A stretch of DNA of 64,000 nucleotides from Lunularia cruciata (GCA_948567375.1 OX419755.1:57919945-57983944); one strand, 5' to 3'. Shown: positions 24,780 through 38,340, counted from the first letter of the stretch. Notes: a model not told the origin generated them from the sequence alone. Program-made: numbers and translations.

Positions 24780-26178
24780 AACCAATTAGAGAATATCATT
24801 CACACCGCAATTCATCCATCGGGACCGACATTGCATCGGATCGTGTTCAGCAGCAGCAGATGGGTTCGTATGCTTTGGATATACACACAAGGAGAGTGCA
24901 ATTGCATCTCAAGATGCTGCAACAGTGCTGCAACAGTGCTGCAATTTTTATCGGTCCTCGATTGCAAATGCTCGGGCTGGGCTACACGAAGCATAGCCGA
25001 AATTCAGAGAGGAGGAGAAGATGAAGCAGGAGACGGGAAGAAGGCGGCCTCTCTTGTGCACGTCAAGAAGCAACAACAACAACTGCAGCAGTATTAGCGA
25101 AACTACTAACTGCAACTATGAGAGGGAAAATCCCCATGTTAGTGAAGATTTCTTTCTCAATTTTGACTATCTCCTGCACATATGCATAAATGAAATTAAC
25201 CAGTCTTGATGACTCTACTTATCACGGTTCCATTGCACCAGACTCATTCTTGCCATGCACCTACTCAAGTTTTGGGTCCTTGACAAACTTAAATGTCACC
25301 CCAAATACTAGCAAACAACAGTCTGAAAGATCAACCCCATTTCGTCAAAATTGAGGACATAAAATGACTGGACATCATCAAACGCATCTTCAAACTTCTT
25401 TTTATGTATCCTTAAACCCTAGTCTACTTTCTTGCGTAATTCCAAGATTTGTTGGCCAAAATACCACCTTGTCCAAAACTATAATCATATCAAAATCCTT
25501 GTGGCAACAAACATCGTCTCGTCAAAAGGAGCAGAACGTTTGAAGAAGCAGCGACTAATTCTATAATAGGTTAAACTGTCGGGCTCGTAAGATGCCCACA
25601 GAAAAGTACCTCTCGCCCATCCTCTGTTTCCTCCACCGAACTGCTTCAGACAAGAAAACTGGTTCGTAGACATCATCATTGCCCCACGCTTTAGCTTTAC
25701 TGCAGTTATAGAGACACTGCAGTTCCTTCCTTCCGTCATGCAATGCCATCAAGGGAGCGAATCAATCATGAGCAGAGGCAGAGGTTGACGTCTCCAACTT
25801 TCCTTAGACCACCACCACCATCACGAGCTGCTGCTGATTAAAACCTTATCCTTAATTTCCTTCGTTGTTCGACCCTTTAAATCTTCTCGGATTGGTTAGT
25901 AGCCCAGTTTGAATCTCTGGTTTGGTGAAAATCGTCTCGGCAGCTGAAGATTTTACTCAAACGTGGAAGAAGTAGTACAGAGGATCCGGACTCCGGGTCT
26001 AGGGTTTTGTTATGCTCTGTCATGATGAGAGGCACAGGTCGTGGGAACATCCACACCAGAAAACAAATATACAGCTCTGAGATGTAGAATCTTGAGAATT
26101 AGATAATTGCAAGGACGCTTATGAGCCATTGGAATTGAACCCTAGACGACATTCTCCATTGCTCCTGTCAGCAGCAGG
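24780..26178. other. intergenic between GT47 and MurG
   Basis: Should contain the GT47 3' UTR and the MurG promoter and 5' UTR. No further coding region is supported. A CAACAACAACAACTGCAGCAG-like short repeat lies near 25070-25090. Confidence 0.6.
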
Positions 26179-28298
26179 ATGATGGGGTGTCAAATTTTGC
26201 GAGGAGCTAATACTGAGCTTTTATCGCCATGGGGCTTCTCCTTTCCAGGCATCGTCTTCAAGCTCACTTCTCGTTTGGATTTTGCTGCTTCTAGTTGGGT
26301 ACTAGCCATGGTACGTTGTGAATTAGAGCTTGTACTTGAGACGTGAATTTTGATGCTATTTAAGGTTCTCTGGAAAAATCTAAACAAATTGCAGGACTTC
26401 TAGCCATTCAGCAACGCCGCGTGACAGTTAAGACGAGGAGAGTTCTTCTATATGCGAAACTGGGGGGATTTGGGAGGATGTTAGCTTTGAACGCAACGAT
26501 TCAGAATGGTGAGGATGAAAGGCTGAGGATTCTGATGGTAGCTGGAGGAACTGGAGGCCACGTATATCCCGCCATTGCCATTGCCGATGAGATCAGGAGT
26601 TTGAACAATACTGCACAGGTTGAGTTTGTTGGCACCGAGGACCGCATGGAGTGGGAAACTGTTCCTCAAGCTGGGTACGAGATTAAAGCCATTCCTGCAG
26701 TGGCAATTCGCCGGCCCTTTTATTCTCCTCAGAATCTGCTGGTGCCTGTAAAGTTGATTCTGGCTTTGTTCACCTGCATCAGATTACTCAACCAAATCCG
26801 CCCCCACGTGGTTGTTGGAACTGGAGGCTATGTCTCCGGCCCATTGTGCCTGGCAGCTGCCATCAGTGGGTACCCAGTTGTGATACAGGAGCAGAACGCC
26901 TATGCAGGAATCACTAATCGCCTTCTCGGAAGAATTGCCCAGACAGTTTTCTTAGCGTTTTGGGCTGCCACAGCGGACTTCCCCAAAGACAGGTGCATGC
27001 TCTATGGGAATCCAACTCGAGTAGATCTCCGGCAGTATGTTTCTGCTGCTGTTGCTCGTCGCTTCTTTTTTCCTCAGGATGAAGTACGCAAGGTTGAGGT
27101 GGAGTTCAGTGAAGATGGTGCTTATAGGAGGAGGAGGAAGGAAGTGGTTCTGATACTCGGGGGTTCACTTGGAGCACTGGCTGTAAACAAGGCAGTGGCT
27201 GGTATGGCTCTTAAAATGCTAGACGAACATCCTGACAGGCACATTATTTGGCAAACTGGACCCAAATACTATGAGAAGTTTGTGGAAGAAGTGGGCCGTA
27301 CCCACCCTCGTCTGGCAATATTTCCGTAAGCGAACTTTCTCAGGAGCCAAGGGGATTATCAATAAACTCATTCCTGGTTTTGAAACTTCATGTAGTCTAA
27401 GTCCCTAAACAGACCAGCTCCCTCTTTTGTGCTTGAATCCTGTCAAGTTGTAAGGCACATTGTAGTGGTGCTTATGTCTGAATAAGTTGTAATATTGCAC
27501 TCCAGTGGAGCGATGATTAGGCACTAAACCATGGTTCACTTCCACTATGCAGGTACGTAAATGCAATGCACATGGCATATGCTGCAGCTGATTTGGTTGT
27601 GGCCCGTGCGGGTGCGATAACCTGTAGCGAGCTGCTGGTTACTGGAAAACCCTCTATTCTGGTATGTAAACGGAGCTTCACGCATTGAAAGCACAGAGAA
27701 GTAATGAATTCACAACGTTTTTACAGCATTCAAGGGGAGAGAATCGTTGCCAGTTCATGGTGCTCTATTTGTTATTATGCAGTTCAAGTGAATGGCTCTA
27801 CTGTCTACCATGCAGATACCTTCACACAATGTTGCCGAGGATCATCAAAGGAAGAATGCCGAGGCCATGGCGGAGGGAGGGAGTGCGAGGGTACTTATGG
27901 AGAAATCTCTTAGTTCCTCTGAACTAGCTTCATTGATAGATCAACTCATCTGTGAGTAATGGTGCATTCCTCCCAAGGATGTTCTCTTATTAGTTTCGGT
28001 GAAATATCTCCAAACAAGTTCCGAAATTATGATGTGCAGATCCTGAAAATCAATCCGCCTGTGCTTTGCCAGATGCCTATCAGTAAATTTTGTGCCAGGC
28101 AATGCCATCTCTACTTGTATCTTTCAGTAATTGTCCTATTTTAACGTACTTGGTCCCCAAACTGTTGTAGGTGATGATGCATTGCTCATGGACATGTCGG
28201 AGAAGGCCCTCAGAGCAGCAACACCGGATGCTTCCAACCAAATTGCGCAACACATTCTTCGCCTGGCAACCAAACAAAAATCCGGGGTTATGGCTTAA
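26179..28298 (+). CDS. MurG: plastid MurG-like UDP-GlcNAc transferase (5 exons)
   Basis: In bacteria MurG adds GlcNAc from UDP-GlcNAc to lipid I, making lipid II for peptidoglycan; plant homologues act at the plastid envelope and in mosses the Mur genes are needed for normal plastid division. Exons: 26179-26310, 26412-27325, 27553-27661, 27816-27951, 28171-28298, together 472 aa. All introns are GT...AG and the frame is kept. Motifs: GGTGGH at about 89-94 and GTGGYVSGP at about 180 (N-terminal glycine loops), QEQNAYAGITNRLLG, GNPTR, LILGGSLGA at about 292 (C-terminal loop), AYAAADLVVARAGAITCSEL and GKPSIL-IPSHNVAEDHQRKNAEAM (donor site). The roughly 75-90 residues before the catalytic start exceed bacterial MurG and look like a transit peptide. 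The first exon rests on splice logic only; ATG at 26182 is an alternative start. Confidence 0.93.
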
Positions 28299-28299
28299 A

Positions 28300-31019
28300 G
28301 TACGTACTTCAAATGCTTCACCAACAACCAGATGCAAATAGGAAGCCATACCTGTAGGCTTCCAGTAACAGCTGCTCCTGGAGGTAATCTACAGCACCCA
28401 CAATTGTAGCTCTCAGTTTCCTACCTGGCTTTGAGAAAGTTCAGTTTGAATGCAATGCTTTTAATTGTGGGTTTTACCTGAGCAAAATACTACCTTTCCT
28501 CATCCAGGGACCATTTATACGTCCTTCAATTACTTGTGGTAGGCGAGGTCCTCCATCATAACCAACATCATAGCCAAATGGAGGTTCTAACTTAGATTAT
28601 CCTTAAAGTTGTAGAGAGGGAACCCGAGTCCTTACGTTAAGTTAGGTTCCTGACTATAGAAGTGGGGCTATCGAGGTGACAAGCATTTGTTATAAGTACT
28701 TGATACAGGTCCGATAACGTTGAAGGGATCGGTGGCGCTATTCAGTTTTGAAAGTTCCAGGTCGATCTGAACAAAAGTTGTTGCGAGATTTAAACTACTG
28801 GAGCTGTCATATAGGAAGAAGGAATGGCCGTCCCCTTAACTAGTGATGGTCTTATAGTCGTAGCAACTTAACCACGCCTATTTGGCACCACTGCCGAGGT
28901 AAATCTAAGCGATAAATTTCCTTTTCCCTTTAGTTAGAGTCGTTGTGAACCCTTGAATCTCACAGCGGCTGTTGCTGAAAAGGTTTCAACCATTCCACAA
29001 GTGATCACAATTAGTACCAAGATAGGCTGTGGATCCATGCACCTGGATCGTTTTATTGTTGCGCCTGCATTGCTGACTCGCAAACAAGAGCTCAACTTGC
29101 TCATGTGAACTTGCAACGTAGGTGATTTTTGTCACCCGACTTGACAATGTTAATGCTCTTTATATTGAACCTCTCGTGAACTCCCATCCCTTGCAGTCCG
29201 TCCTCCCGTCTACTTGGCTGTCTGGATGTGGCGCTTAGCAGTTGGTAACAAAGACATTATTTTTCAGAATGTTTTTCACGCGTGCGATTGTTTTATGCTT
29301 GATTTGAAGTTACCTCACATGATCATACCTTGAATCGATATTGCTGGGAAGTTGTCCACCCGTGTTCGTGTATTTAGCTGTAACCGTTACACTCACGTCT
29401 AGTCTGCTGTTTTTTTTCCCCTTTAGTTTCAGTTACTGACATCATGTCATGAATAATGTTAAAGGATGCCTTGTGAACCAATTGTTTGACCCCCACCTTC
29501 TGAGATGAACAATGGAGGCTAGTAGATGGAGCAATTGACTGAGTATGACAATAGGTACAGCGATAGCGGTTAGCTTTAACAAAATCATTCCATCGGATAA
29601 ACACAGTCACAAATGGTCGACGCGGGTGAGGCGGTTTTTGCTTTATCGTATCCGATGCGAGTTATCCACAAAATCGGGAACTTGGCGTGAAAATAAATTA
29701 GATTCACAAGGTGCAAGTGTTGGGCATCTGTAAAGCCAGACTTACATGGTGATGGAAGTCTGGCTTTAATGCACTCATATGAAAGTACTTCTGCGATCGG
29801 TAATCTGAAAGGTAGTAAAATGTGCGTGGACGGAAAATAAAAGAATATGTACGTGAGGCAAGCGCCATCTGCTCGTGAGAGTAGATGTTAAATCAAGTCA
29901 CTACCAGGTAAAATCCGAGACTTGAAGAAAAAGCAGAAGCCATGATATGATTTGCCTACCCCGCGCGGACTCCAGGATGGATTAAACCACCCCATCACTG
30001 TACTTTCTCAGCATGTGATTCTGATTAAAGCCTTCGGAAAACAACCATCTCCATCTGGCTTGAGCCTTGAGGAGGAAGTCAGACTGCAACCGTAAAAGTT
30101 CACGATATATTTGTCCTGAACGCCCGAAGAGTCAAAAGTGTCGTCCTTCACGAAACGAAGTGAGGTTCATGAGATACGAGGGACAAACATCACACCATGG
30201 AACAACCAGAGTAGACAAGGATATCGATGCAGACATGCCCAACGTCAGTCCGCTGAATCAATGCCGGTATGCTGAGACAGATGTGTGGAACTACGACCAC
30301 ATTATCGCCACATAGAATAGACGTGTGGGCTTGATTGTTGGACTTGCACGTCAGGTTCACACCCTAGTAGTATTAATTATATGTTTTGCATTTCCGCTCT
30401 CCTCCCAAAATTCCAATGTTAGCTTTCCGTTAACGAGACACCTGTCCTTCGTCACAATTGTGAACTCCCCCAATCTCATGCCACCTAATACTTTTTGTAT
30501 AGAAATGGTTGAGATCTCGTAACGTCTCTGGCTTCCTTCCTGATTGCAAACTAAGAGTAGTGTTTCTCAATGTGTGTAGCCATTCACATGAACAGGTAAG
30601 AAGAAATTTCAAGATTAACGGTACAAATAGATTTTCAATATGATTAGACCCATGTTGCATACGACCGAGGGTGTACACAAACACAGAAATGTTGAAAACA
30701 TGACTACAGTATTAAACAAGACTGTACACTTTCGTCACTCACTACCAATTACAGATCAGTCTACTACGGCTCGGCAGTTGGTGTGCGGCATTCGAGAGAC
30801 AGTCATCGCAACGCCGGTTTCAACCCCATCCATCACCAATCAAATCTAACTGGACAGCAGCCAGGTAGCAAACCCTGATTAGAGCTCAAGAGAGGTTACT
30901 AAGCGCCACCCTTCACCTCCTACACTCCCAGCGTCGGAAGCGTCACCTCTGGTGAAGCTCGAGTAGCATTTGACGTGATTTACATCCAATTCCCTGATCC
31001 TAGCACAATTAACGATTAT
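28300..31019. other. convergent intergenic region MurG / synaptotagmin
   Basis: Holds the 3' UTRs of the two convergent genes. Short frames (for example 30067-30315) lack ATG starts or motifs and are not called. A conspicuous CCAGACTTACATGG...GAAGTCTGG inverted repeat lies near 29735-29765. Confidence 0.55.
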
Positions 31020-34000
31020 TTAACTCGGTCTCCATTGCAATTCTACCTGTATTTTACCGTTCTTGGAGTCTATCAGCTGGTATTTGTCATTGATGCGTTT
31101 GTTGTTCACAACATCTGACAAGTTGATGTCGACGTAACCCAAAGACTCCTGCACTCCAAGATCAAGGCACACCAATCCTTGAGACATGGCCTTCAAACAA
31201 ACAAGAATGTCATCACTCCTGATCATTAGCAACTAACGTATCATCTAGGTAAGGTAAAAGCGCATAAACAACGATACATAAGATCCAGTTCAAGACAGGG
31301 ATTTGAGAACCAGCGCCGAGGTTACCTTGAAATGATAGCCAAAACCCAGATTTTTGCTCATGACCTCTACGTGTAGACGGTCACTTATTGGTGGATCATC
31401 AAGAACCCACTGGAAACTTTGATCCCATTTCGGATCTCTGTTCTTCTTGATATGCTGCGAAACCACCAAACCCGTGTAACTGAGAACTCAACCTAGTTAA
31501 TTTTGATGATAAATCAACCTTTTGACAGGGGCTGTGGAAAAACTTCTATTTTGCAGTACTTAAAAGATTGAGAACTTCCTTATTTGTAGTCCCTGTACTG
31601 GCAGACATCCAACTCATATGGGCATATTGCTCAGGTTAGGATGGGGAGCTGAGTAGATGGTAAAAAGATAATAGTGCAAGACGACGTGCACACTTTTGCA
31701 AGTCTTACCTTCGTTCTCTTCTCATCTCCTCTGAATATCACACGGACATAGGGATTAGTGTGATGTTTGCCTTCCACGTCTTCTGCTTCATGTATAAGAA
31801 CCATCAGCAAACCTCCTCCTGCTGGTGTACCTTCTGGCGCTTTCTCAACTGCACTTTCATCTTCCTCTTCGATATCCTGTAATTCTTCTTCTTTGAAAGG
31901 TTTGTAGTTCAATTCGACAGTAAGTGACCCTCTTTGCTTTTTGTTCGCATCATCATTAGGATCCATGTTCTTAGACAAAGTCAGTTCCATGGTCTTATTC
32001 TCATCGGGTTGCAGATCTTTAAGTGGAACAACTGCCATTCCAAGAGTTTCATGAGCACCAACCTGCAAAATGCAGTGCGTAAATGAACATGAGAAACAAA
32101 ATACCAGATCTGAAGAAGTCGTTACAACCACGAATTAACTTAAAGCCAACTTACTCAGGTAGAAAGGTGGCACAACAAAGCAGAGGTCTCATGACACTGG
32201 TGTACTTTAAACAAATTGAACTTAAAGAATGTCCAAAAAGCAGAACTAAATGAACTATTGAAACATTTAAAAGCCATTTTACTCCGCTCACAGTTGAACA
32301 AAATTTTACCTTCTCCCAGTCGTAGACGTGAAGCTCAAGGTTCTGTGTTGCCGGGTCATGAACGATCAACTTGAACGACTCATCCCACACGGGATTCAGA
32401 TTGCCCTTCATGGTTTTCGTAACTTTCTTGAAGTGATGTCCTTCTCCTAGGTGGAGTTCGACGTATGGGTCGGACTTGCCCAACATGTCCTTCTTCTTTA
32501 ATCCCTTTGCCGATACGACCTTGACATTTAAAATTCCAACAGCTCGCTTCGAAGCACTGCACACCAATGTAGCAAAGAGGAAAATCAACTAAACAGCAAC
32601 AGAACTCTTATCGTTTGGTGACGGAATGGAAGTACGTCGCCAAGCACACAAGCAGAGCATACTGAACTCCTTACTTGGCATCATCCACCACATTGATTTC
32701 CATGGTCTTTGGCCATAGGTACATGTTCGCAACTTGTTCTTTAATGAGATCCTGCATACACGAAATCAATTGATACTAATTAGAATGATCTTCAAAGCTT
32801 CGATAAACCGTTCTCTTTTTGACAAAAGACTTGAAATATAGAGGTAACAAGTACAAGTTAAGGCAGGAAAAGGAAAAGAAAAAAACGTACCTGAACAAGC
32901 CTGTAAACACCAGGGATTGCCATGATATCGCCACCGAGAAGTTTCAAGCCGAAATCCACATGAGGCTGATATCACAAATTTCACGGTCTCAGCTCTACAT
33001 ACTGGAATCACAGGAATTGACTCATATAGCTTATAAGCATCCTTCAACCTGTAGGTATAGAAATCTAGAATCTTGAAAGAGCACATGTGTATCGCCAGCA
33101 TATCTTGCCAGGCTCGGAGTTACGGGCAAGCGTACCTTCTCCATGAGAGAGACAATAATCTTGGAGAAGCATGGGAAGGTTTCAATGAGAGGACGAAGAG
33201 TCACTCGAGCAGTTGCAAAAACTTGCACGTCCACCAACTGAAATAGAAAGAGAATGTTAAAATCGACAATTAGAACCGACAGTAGTTTTGATTCCTTGTA
33301 CATCGACAGGCAACATAAGCTGGAGTCGGAACAGAAAATATGTATCTTTAACTCATATCCAACAGAATAAAGCTAGCAAGAAAGGTTTTAATATTCTTAA
33401 ACAGTAAAAGAGGGATATGATCAAGCCACAGAGTTAACCTACCTGCACTGTCGCTTTCAATCCAAACGCTTTGACAGCAACAATAATGTTGGGATTTCCA
33501 GCGAACTTGAAGGAAGGCTCCATAATCATTTCTTTCTCTTGAGTATCATAGACTTTCATTCCTGTCCAAGCGAAATCTTTACCCGTCAGCTGCTAATTTC
33601 CATTAAGAGAGACCAATAAGGAAAGCTTACTAGAGGTGAAGCCAGCTTACCGACAAAGGTTGGCGGCAGTGTGCCTAGAGTAAGCTGCTCAAACTCAATA
33701 GAGTCCAATTTGAATTTGGGACCATATTGGTCGATGTATGGTTTAGCTTGCTCGCGAATTATCTGGCAAATTGCCTGGAGATCACGGATTGACGATCATG
33801 GTGAATAGTAGCTGCAGTTCCTAGCTAACGTAAACAGTTCTATGGATTCTAACATTAAAGCATCCCCGATAAACACAAAAGGATAAATTCAAAGACCTAT
33901 TCTCAGTCAACTGGCACAGCTGCAAAACTTAGAAGGATCTTTCCCACCTTATCCAGATACGGCCACAGATCCCGCACAAACTTATTAAGCCAGTCAACCT

Positions 34001-36063
34001 GAGAGAACAATACATTTTGATCAGGTTCAGAACCATGAAATTGAGCATTAAGAGCTGTATTCGCATAAAAACGAAAAGAAAATCCCGACTGAGAAAAAGA
34101 GAACATTTGGCATTCAATGACAGATCTAACGATTGAAACGCCCCCTTAGATCGAAAATCCTCCCTCTCAAGTCTTTTCCTTGCAAGCTTCTGCACGGTTT
34201 AGACATTATCTGCTGAAAGCGAAGCAAGGGTTGCGGATATTACTCTGTCGTAATCAGGATTCTTCACCCAGTGAGGAATTTCTGGCAGTAAGGCACGAAG
34301 TGTTTTCGAATCCAGGTCAGCCAAGGGCCTTATAACCGGATCCTGCACAGGACAATGTGAGAAGTACGTAAATGAAGCGATAGCTTCGCGAATATCGCAA
34401 GTGAAGTAATTTATCGGCTTACTGTCATTTCATGAGTTGCCAACGGTCAGTAAAGAAAAGGGAGGCCACAAAATTTTCGGAGGAAGGGAAGCAACTTCAT
34501 TCTCGAAAAAAATTAAGACACTAAGTTCAACTTACTCCCTGCTTAATTAGTTGACATAGAAATCTGACTGCATGAGTAGGTGATATATGGGTAATGTGAG
34601 CAGAAGCCGTTTGCGAACGTGGGACCTAAACTGCATGAGTAGATTAGTTACATGGATAATGGGAACAGATGATATAGTGATTGCTAATTAGTGTTACCAA
34701 GGTACAACTAGGCCCAGATGGAATGGCAAGAGACTCGGACCACAAGAAGGCATAAAGATTCTATCCCGTCAACGGTCCTGGTGTGGAATGCGAAGTCTTG
34801 GTTGAAATAAGCGGTACTATATAACAATACATTGATCGAGGACTGTAGTGTCTGAGGTTAAGGTGGGGTAAATGTTTTCAGCCTCATCCGCCTCCGCCTC
34901 CGCATATCCACGTGCATGTTCAACAAAGTTGAATTCCAGTGGTTGCAGTGGCATGAGAAGGACGTCGTCGTCGTTACAGCTAGTGGAGTAAGTTCGCTAT
35001 AAGTTCACCCTATTTGCAATGCTCATGACATCAGAATGGGAAAGAGTGCGAAAAGAAAAGACATGTAGGTAAAACACAAGGTCAGCATGAAATCGGTCAT
35101 GTAGAGGCCTGAGTAGAACGAAACGGGGACATCACCATCAAGCAGTATATAAAGAAACTGGGACAAGAGACTCTAGGCGTTAACCATCAAGCAGCCTACA
35201 CTTATGGAAGGTTAAGTGAATGGCTGGACATGAAAACCAACCCTACAGTTATCAGAAAAGAAATTTCCCAGAGTAATGTTCCACTAAAATGACACGAGTA
35301 TACACGTCAAACACGGCCTCTTAGGCCGGAAAACTACAACCATTAGACAAACATATGACTCATCAATTCGAGCTTGATTTCCTTCGTGATTTCCCTCGAG
35401 AAAGATACGATTGCGACTTTTGACATCTGGGAGCCATAGTCAATGAAGGTCTGGCTTATCTAACACACATGCGACCGTGTAAGATATAGCAAACAGTAGG
35501 AAGCTCTAGACAGAACTTTCCGAGATTCTAAATGAATGAGGAAGGCATCGTGACATATCTTATGGAACAAAATTTGAATCGTTGACTAATAAGTTCTGTG
35601 CAAGATAGTAACACTATACGTGACGATGAACCATGCCACACGTAATTCTTAGATCCTTCTAACACATCCAAATGTCTGCTTGACTGATCAAACCAAGCTC
35701 AAATGGAAGCATGCATGCGTAGGACTTGAGGGAGCGGTGAAGCTCTGACAATAGCATAGCACATTTAGGTGATCACATCCTACGTGCGATCAATGAGAAA
35801 CTTACGAGTGCTGGACACAAAAAATAGTACTTTCAACAGCTTTAAACTGCCACCCGGGTCCTGCTTTGGAGATATAAAGCCTGCAATCAGCTTCACTTGT
35901 GTTTGCTAGAAAAACTGTTAACAAATCAAAAAAGAAAAGAGGAGCATAGTACCTTCACATCATTAGGCTGCGTGTAGATGAAAAGAAAGTAGCCAACAAT
36001 CAGACCGATGCCGATACCCCATCCAAAACCAACCAACCCGAGCACTGTGCTCATTATCCCCAT
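31020..36063 (-). CDS. SYT1: plant synaptotagmin, SYT1 type (12 exons)
   Basis: Tethers ER to plasma membrane and moves lipids at contact sites; in Arabidopsis SYT1 supports membrane repair and stress tolerance. Exons, 5' to 3' on the minus strand: 36063-35953, 34342-34244, 33998-33948, 33774-33651, 33561-33443, 33237-33136, 32965-32891, 32751-32675, 32556-32310, 32062-31709, 31454-31326, 31190-31020; 552 aa, all GT...AG, frame kept throughout. Residues 1-30 form the N-terminal membrane hairpin/anchor (GWGIGIGLIVGYFLFIY), followed by QPNDVKDP. The SMP lipid-transfer domain covers about 70-250 (VDWLNKF, LTLGTLPPTF, FGLKATVQ, PHVDFGLKLLGGD, ANMYLWPK). C2A is at about 256-380 (GKSDPYVEL, NPVWDESF, YDWEKVG), with Ca-binding acidic residues kept. 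C2B is at about 400-545 (EDVEGKHHTNPYVRV, NRDPKWDQSF, SKNGKIQVELQW); like Arabidopsis SYT1 it has HTNPYV where C2A has SDPYV. Length matches the family. Intron 1 is 1.6 kb. Confidence 0.96.
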
Positions 36064-36640
36064 CTTGCTTCAATAAACTGTCCTGTCTGAAAGACCTGAC
36101 CATAAATCCCGGTCCTTAAATCTACTATCCTCCAAGACTCCTCGAAAATCCTCTTAGATCTGCATCTCTGTCTCCTTCTTTGTCCACACAAAACAAAAGC
36201 CCTAAGTCCGACAACCAGAAACACAAAAGTATCGTATCTAGAACCTCACCCCTGCTGCTTACTCATTTCTCACATAATTGCAGTAACAAAACACTCGTGG
36301 GTACTACCATTAGCATTCATACGACCTCGCATCCAGACTCACTTCTGCTGAAGTTGTTCACTTGTCCCCCAAATTTAGCGTAAAACAGCTCGATAATTCA
36401 CTTCCCGATCGATTGAAGTTTCATTCCAGCACGTGCAATTGATTAACAAAAGCTTCGATGCTCAACGTTCCCTCAATGCTCGACGTTTCCACAGATCTCA
36501 GCAGCCCAATCCTTCGATTCTCTCCTCGCTCGCCCGCATCTCTTAAAAGTATCATTCATTCTTCCCTTCTTCCTTTCTCATCGCGATCGTCCTCCTTCCT
36601 CTCGTCCCTCCCTCTCTCTCTCTCTCTCTCTCGCTTGCTG
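36064..36640 (-). promoter_or_regulatory. probable 5' UTR/promoter of the synaptotagmin gene
   Basis: Sequence upstream of the SYT1 ATG, pyrimidine-rich on the plus strand, with a (CT)n run at 36610-36632 that reads GAGAGA on the sense strand. GA repeats near the start site are common in plant promoters. The transcription start was not identified. Confidence 0.4.
36610..36632. repeat. (CT)n microsatellite
   Basis: About eleven CT dinucleotides upstream of the synaptotagmin gene. Confidence 0.9.
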
Positions 36641-37129
36641 GCGCTCTCAAGGAACTTCCACAGTGAACTTACCATTTCACCATCGTAGTTCCATGTGCCA
36701 GTCGCCTTCTGAGGTGGCCTTGCCCCATTTGCCCCCCTGATTAACGCCACTGGCAGTAGCCGGTTCGATGTCACAGGGTGTTTAAAAAGGTGTTTCCGAC
36801 CCAAGAAGCAAGGTTATATTCATTGGATATTTGTGTTACTCGCTGGTTCTTTGCAACTGTCCGGTCGATGTGAAAGTTCTGTCAAGAAGGAGTAAAACAT
36901 GTTTCCTATGTTCCATACGCGTTGGCGACTTACCGAGATAATCTTTGGTATCGATGGAAACAGATAACTCGAAGCTGTTACGAGATCATTTGATCTGGTG
37001 GCTACCAAAGCACGCTTTCTAGCAGTCTAATCTCTCGGTTCATTTTTTCTTTTACTGGTGCACTCTTTGAGCGGGTCCGTGCTTTGAGATAGTCACTGTA
37101 CTAGCAACACGCAGAATCGGAGATCGTCT

Positions 37130-37553
37130 TCGGTACAAGAACCTTACCCATTCGGCTGCCTGCGTCATGTAGTCATGTAGAAAGCCTTGATCGGCGGGCT
37201 AGACACCTGGACGAAGTGCGAATGCCCTACGTGCCTCGCCAGGTGTGCAAGGCGAGCTAAGTTGCGTACACATGTCGAATCATCTCCCGTCTCTATTTCA
37301 GGTGCAAGGATCCGGCGACTTTCATCGACCAACCCGTCCAGGTCCGTTTCTATCTTTCCGCCGGAGACACTGTGGACACCGCAAAGTACTCTTTTGGCAG
37401 CACATAGGATTTTGTGTCCTATGTGGGCAGGGCCATACAAGAAGAGAAGGAAAAGGAATATTATGAGAAGCTTCGTGAGACGCACGTCGACAATCTGGGC
37501 CTTACTCATGCTCCTCGATCCGATTTCATTGAATACCACCTTTAGGTTTACTG
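37130..37553 (+). pseudogene. broken gene fragment of unidentified family
   Basis: A protein-like frame runs from 37304 to the TAG ending at 37545 and is interrupted by one TAG near 37393. It contains FIDQPVQVRFYLSAGDTVDT, then after the stop DFVSYVGRAIQEEKEKEYYEKL and THVDNLGLTHAPRSDFIEYHL. The codon pattern and amphipathic character look like real coding sequence. A preceding segment with a Cys cluster (TKCECPTCLAR, about 37207-37240) joins in frame through a GT...AG gap of about 61 bp, with another TAG upstream near 37177. I do not recognise the family. The longest ATG frames here (37187-37591 + and 37165-37584 -) are in other registers and look spurious. AATAAAG occurs just downstream (37602-37608). 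Confidence 0.5.
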
Positions 37554-38049
37554 GAAGTCCAGAAGACCCACAAAGTAAATTCATTCTTTAACATCTAAAA
37601 GAATAAAGTTTCATTTTTCAAAATCTCAATGTCCAACTGGCTGAAACTGCTGTCACTGCCTACTCAAAGGTTGAAAGGGAAAGTAGCAGAGCACAGTTAT
37701 ATTTTGGGCATTTTACAATGCACCTAGTCTCGCAAACCATACTCATGTCGCCAAAATAAACCATCTTACTTTACATACGTTATTACCATGAGAAGGAATG
37801 CTGTGAACACGAGAAACAATTTGGAAAGCGTTTTGAGAAATTTGTTATTTTCTCATAGAACAAGAGCCGCTCACAACAACCAGGACCAAAATTATGTTTC
37901 CTGGTTGTAAAATACAACAATAGCCGGAGGTACTACCGTCAAAAAAAATTATAAAAAGTAGTTCATAGGTGTTTTGTTATTTGTTAGCTTGCTATAATTT
38001 ATATCAATCTCAGAAATAGACCATTTTGACTAAAAAAAATTCATCAATA

Positions 38050-38340
38050 CAATGGACATTTAACATGTACATTCACCCTTAGAAACTGATGAGCCATTCC
38101 GCGCATGCCTTTGCCAAACATGTTAAGCCGTTCAATTTGAATACCAACCAACTACCATGAGAATATAATCAAAGGAAAGGATTATTATTCATGTCCAATG
38201 ATACTTAACAAGTATATTTAACCTGTAGGAACTGTTGAGCTAATACATACATGCCGTTGCCAGAAAAACTTAAAACCCATCAACTACAATATGAACCAAT
38301 CAACCACCGTCATGTGATGATCAAGAAAAAGTGAAGTTAT
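38050..38340. repeat. diverged tandem duplication, about 145 bp units
   Basis: Units at about 38050-38185 and 38197-38340 share the order TTAACA..GTA, GAAACTG-TGAG, GCATGCC-TTGCCA, AACC..TCAA and CCAACTACCATG/CCAACCACCGTCATG, with substantial divergence. No coding frame is kept. Confidence 0.65.

Noticed and set aside
37165-37591. 139- and 134-codon frames on both strands
   Set aside because: They are out of register with the protein-like frame ending FIEYHL and show odd composition. They are shadows.
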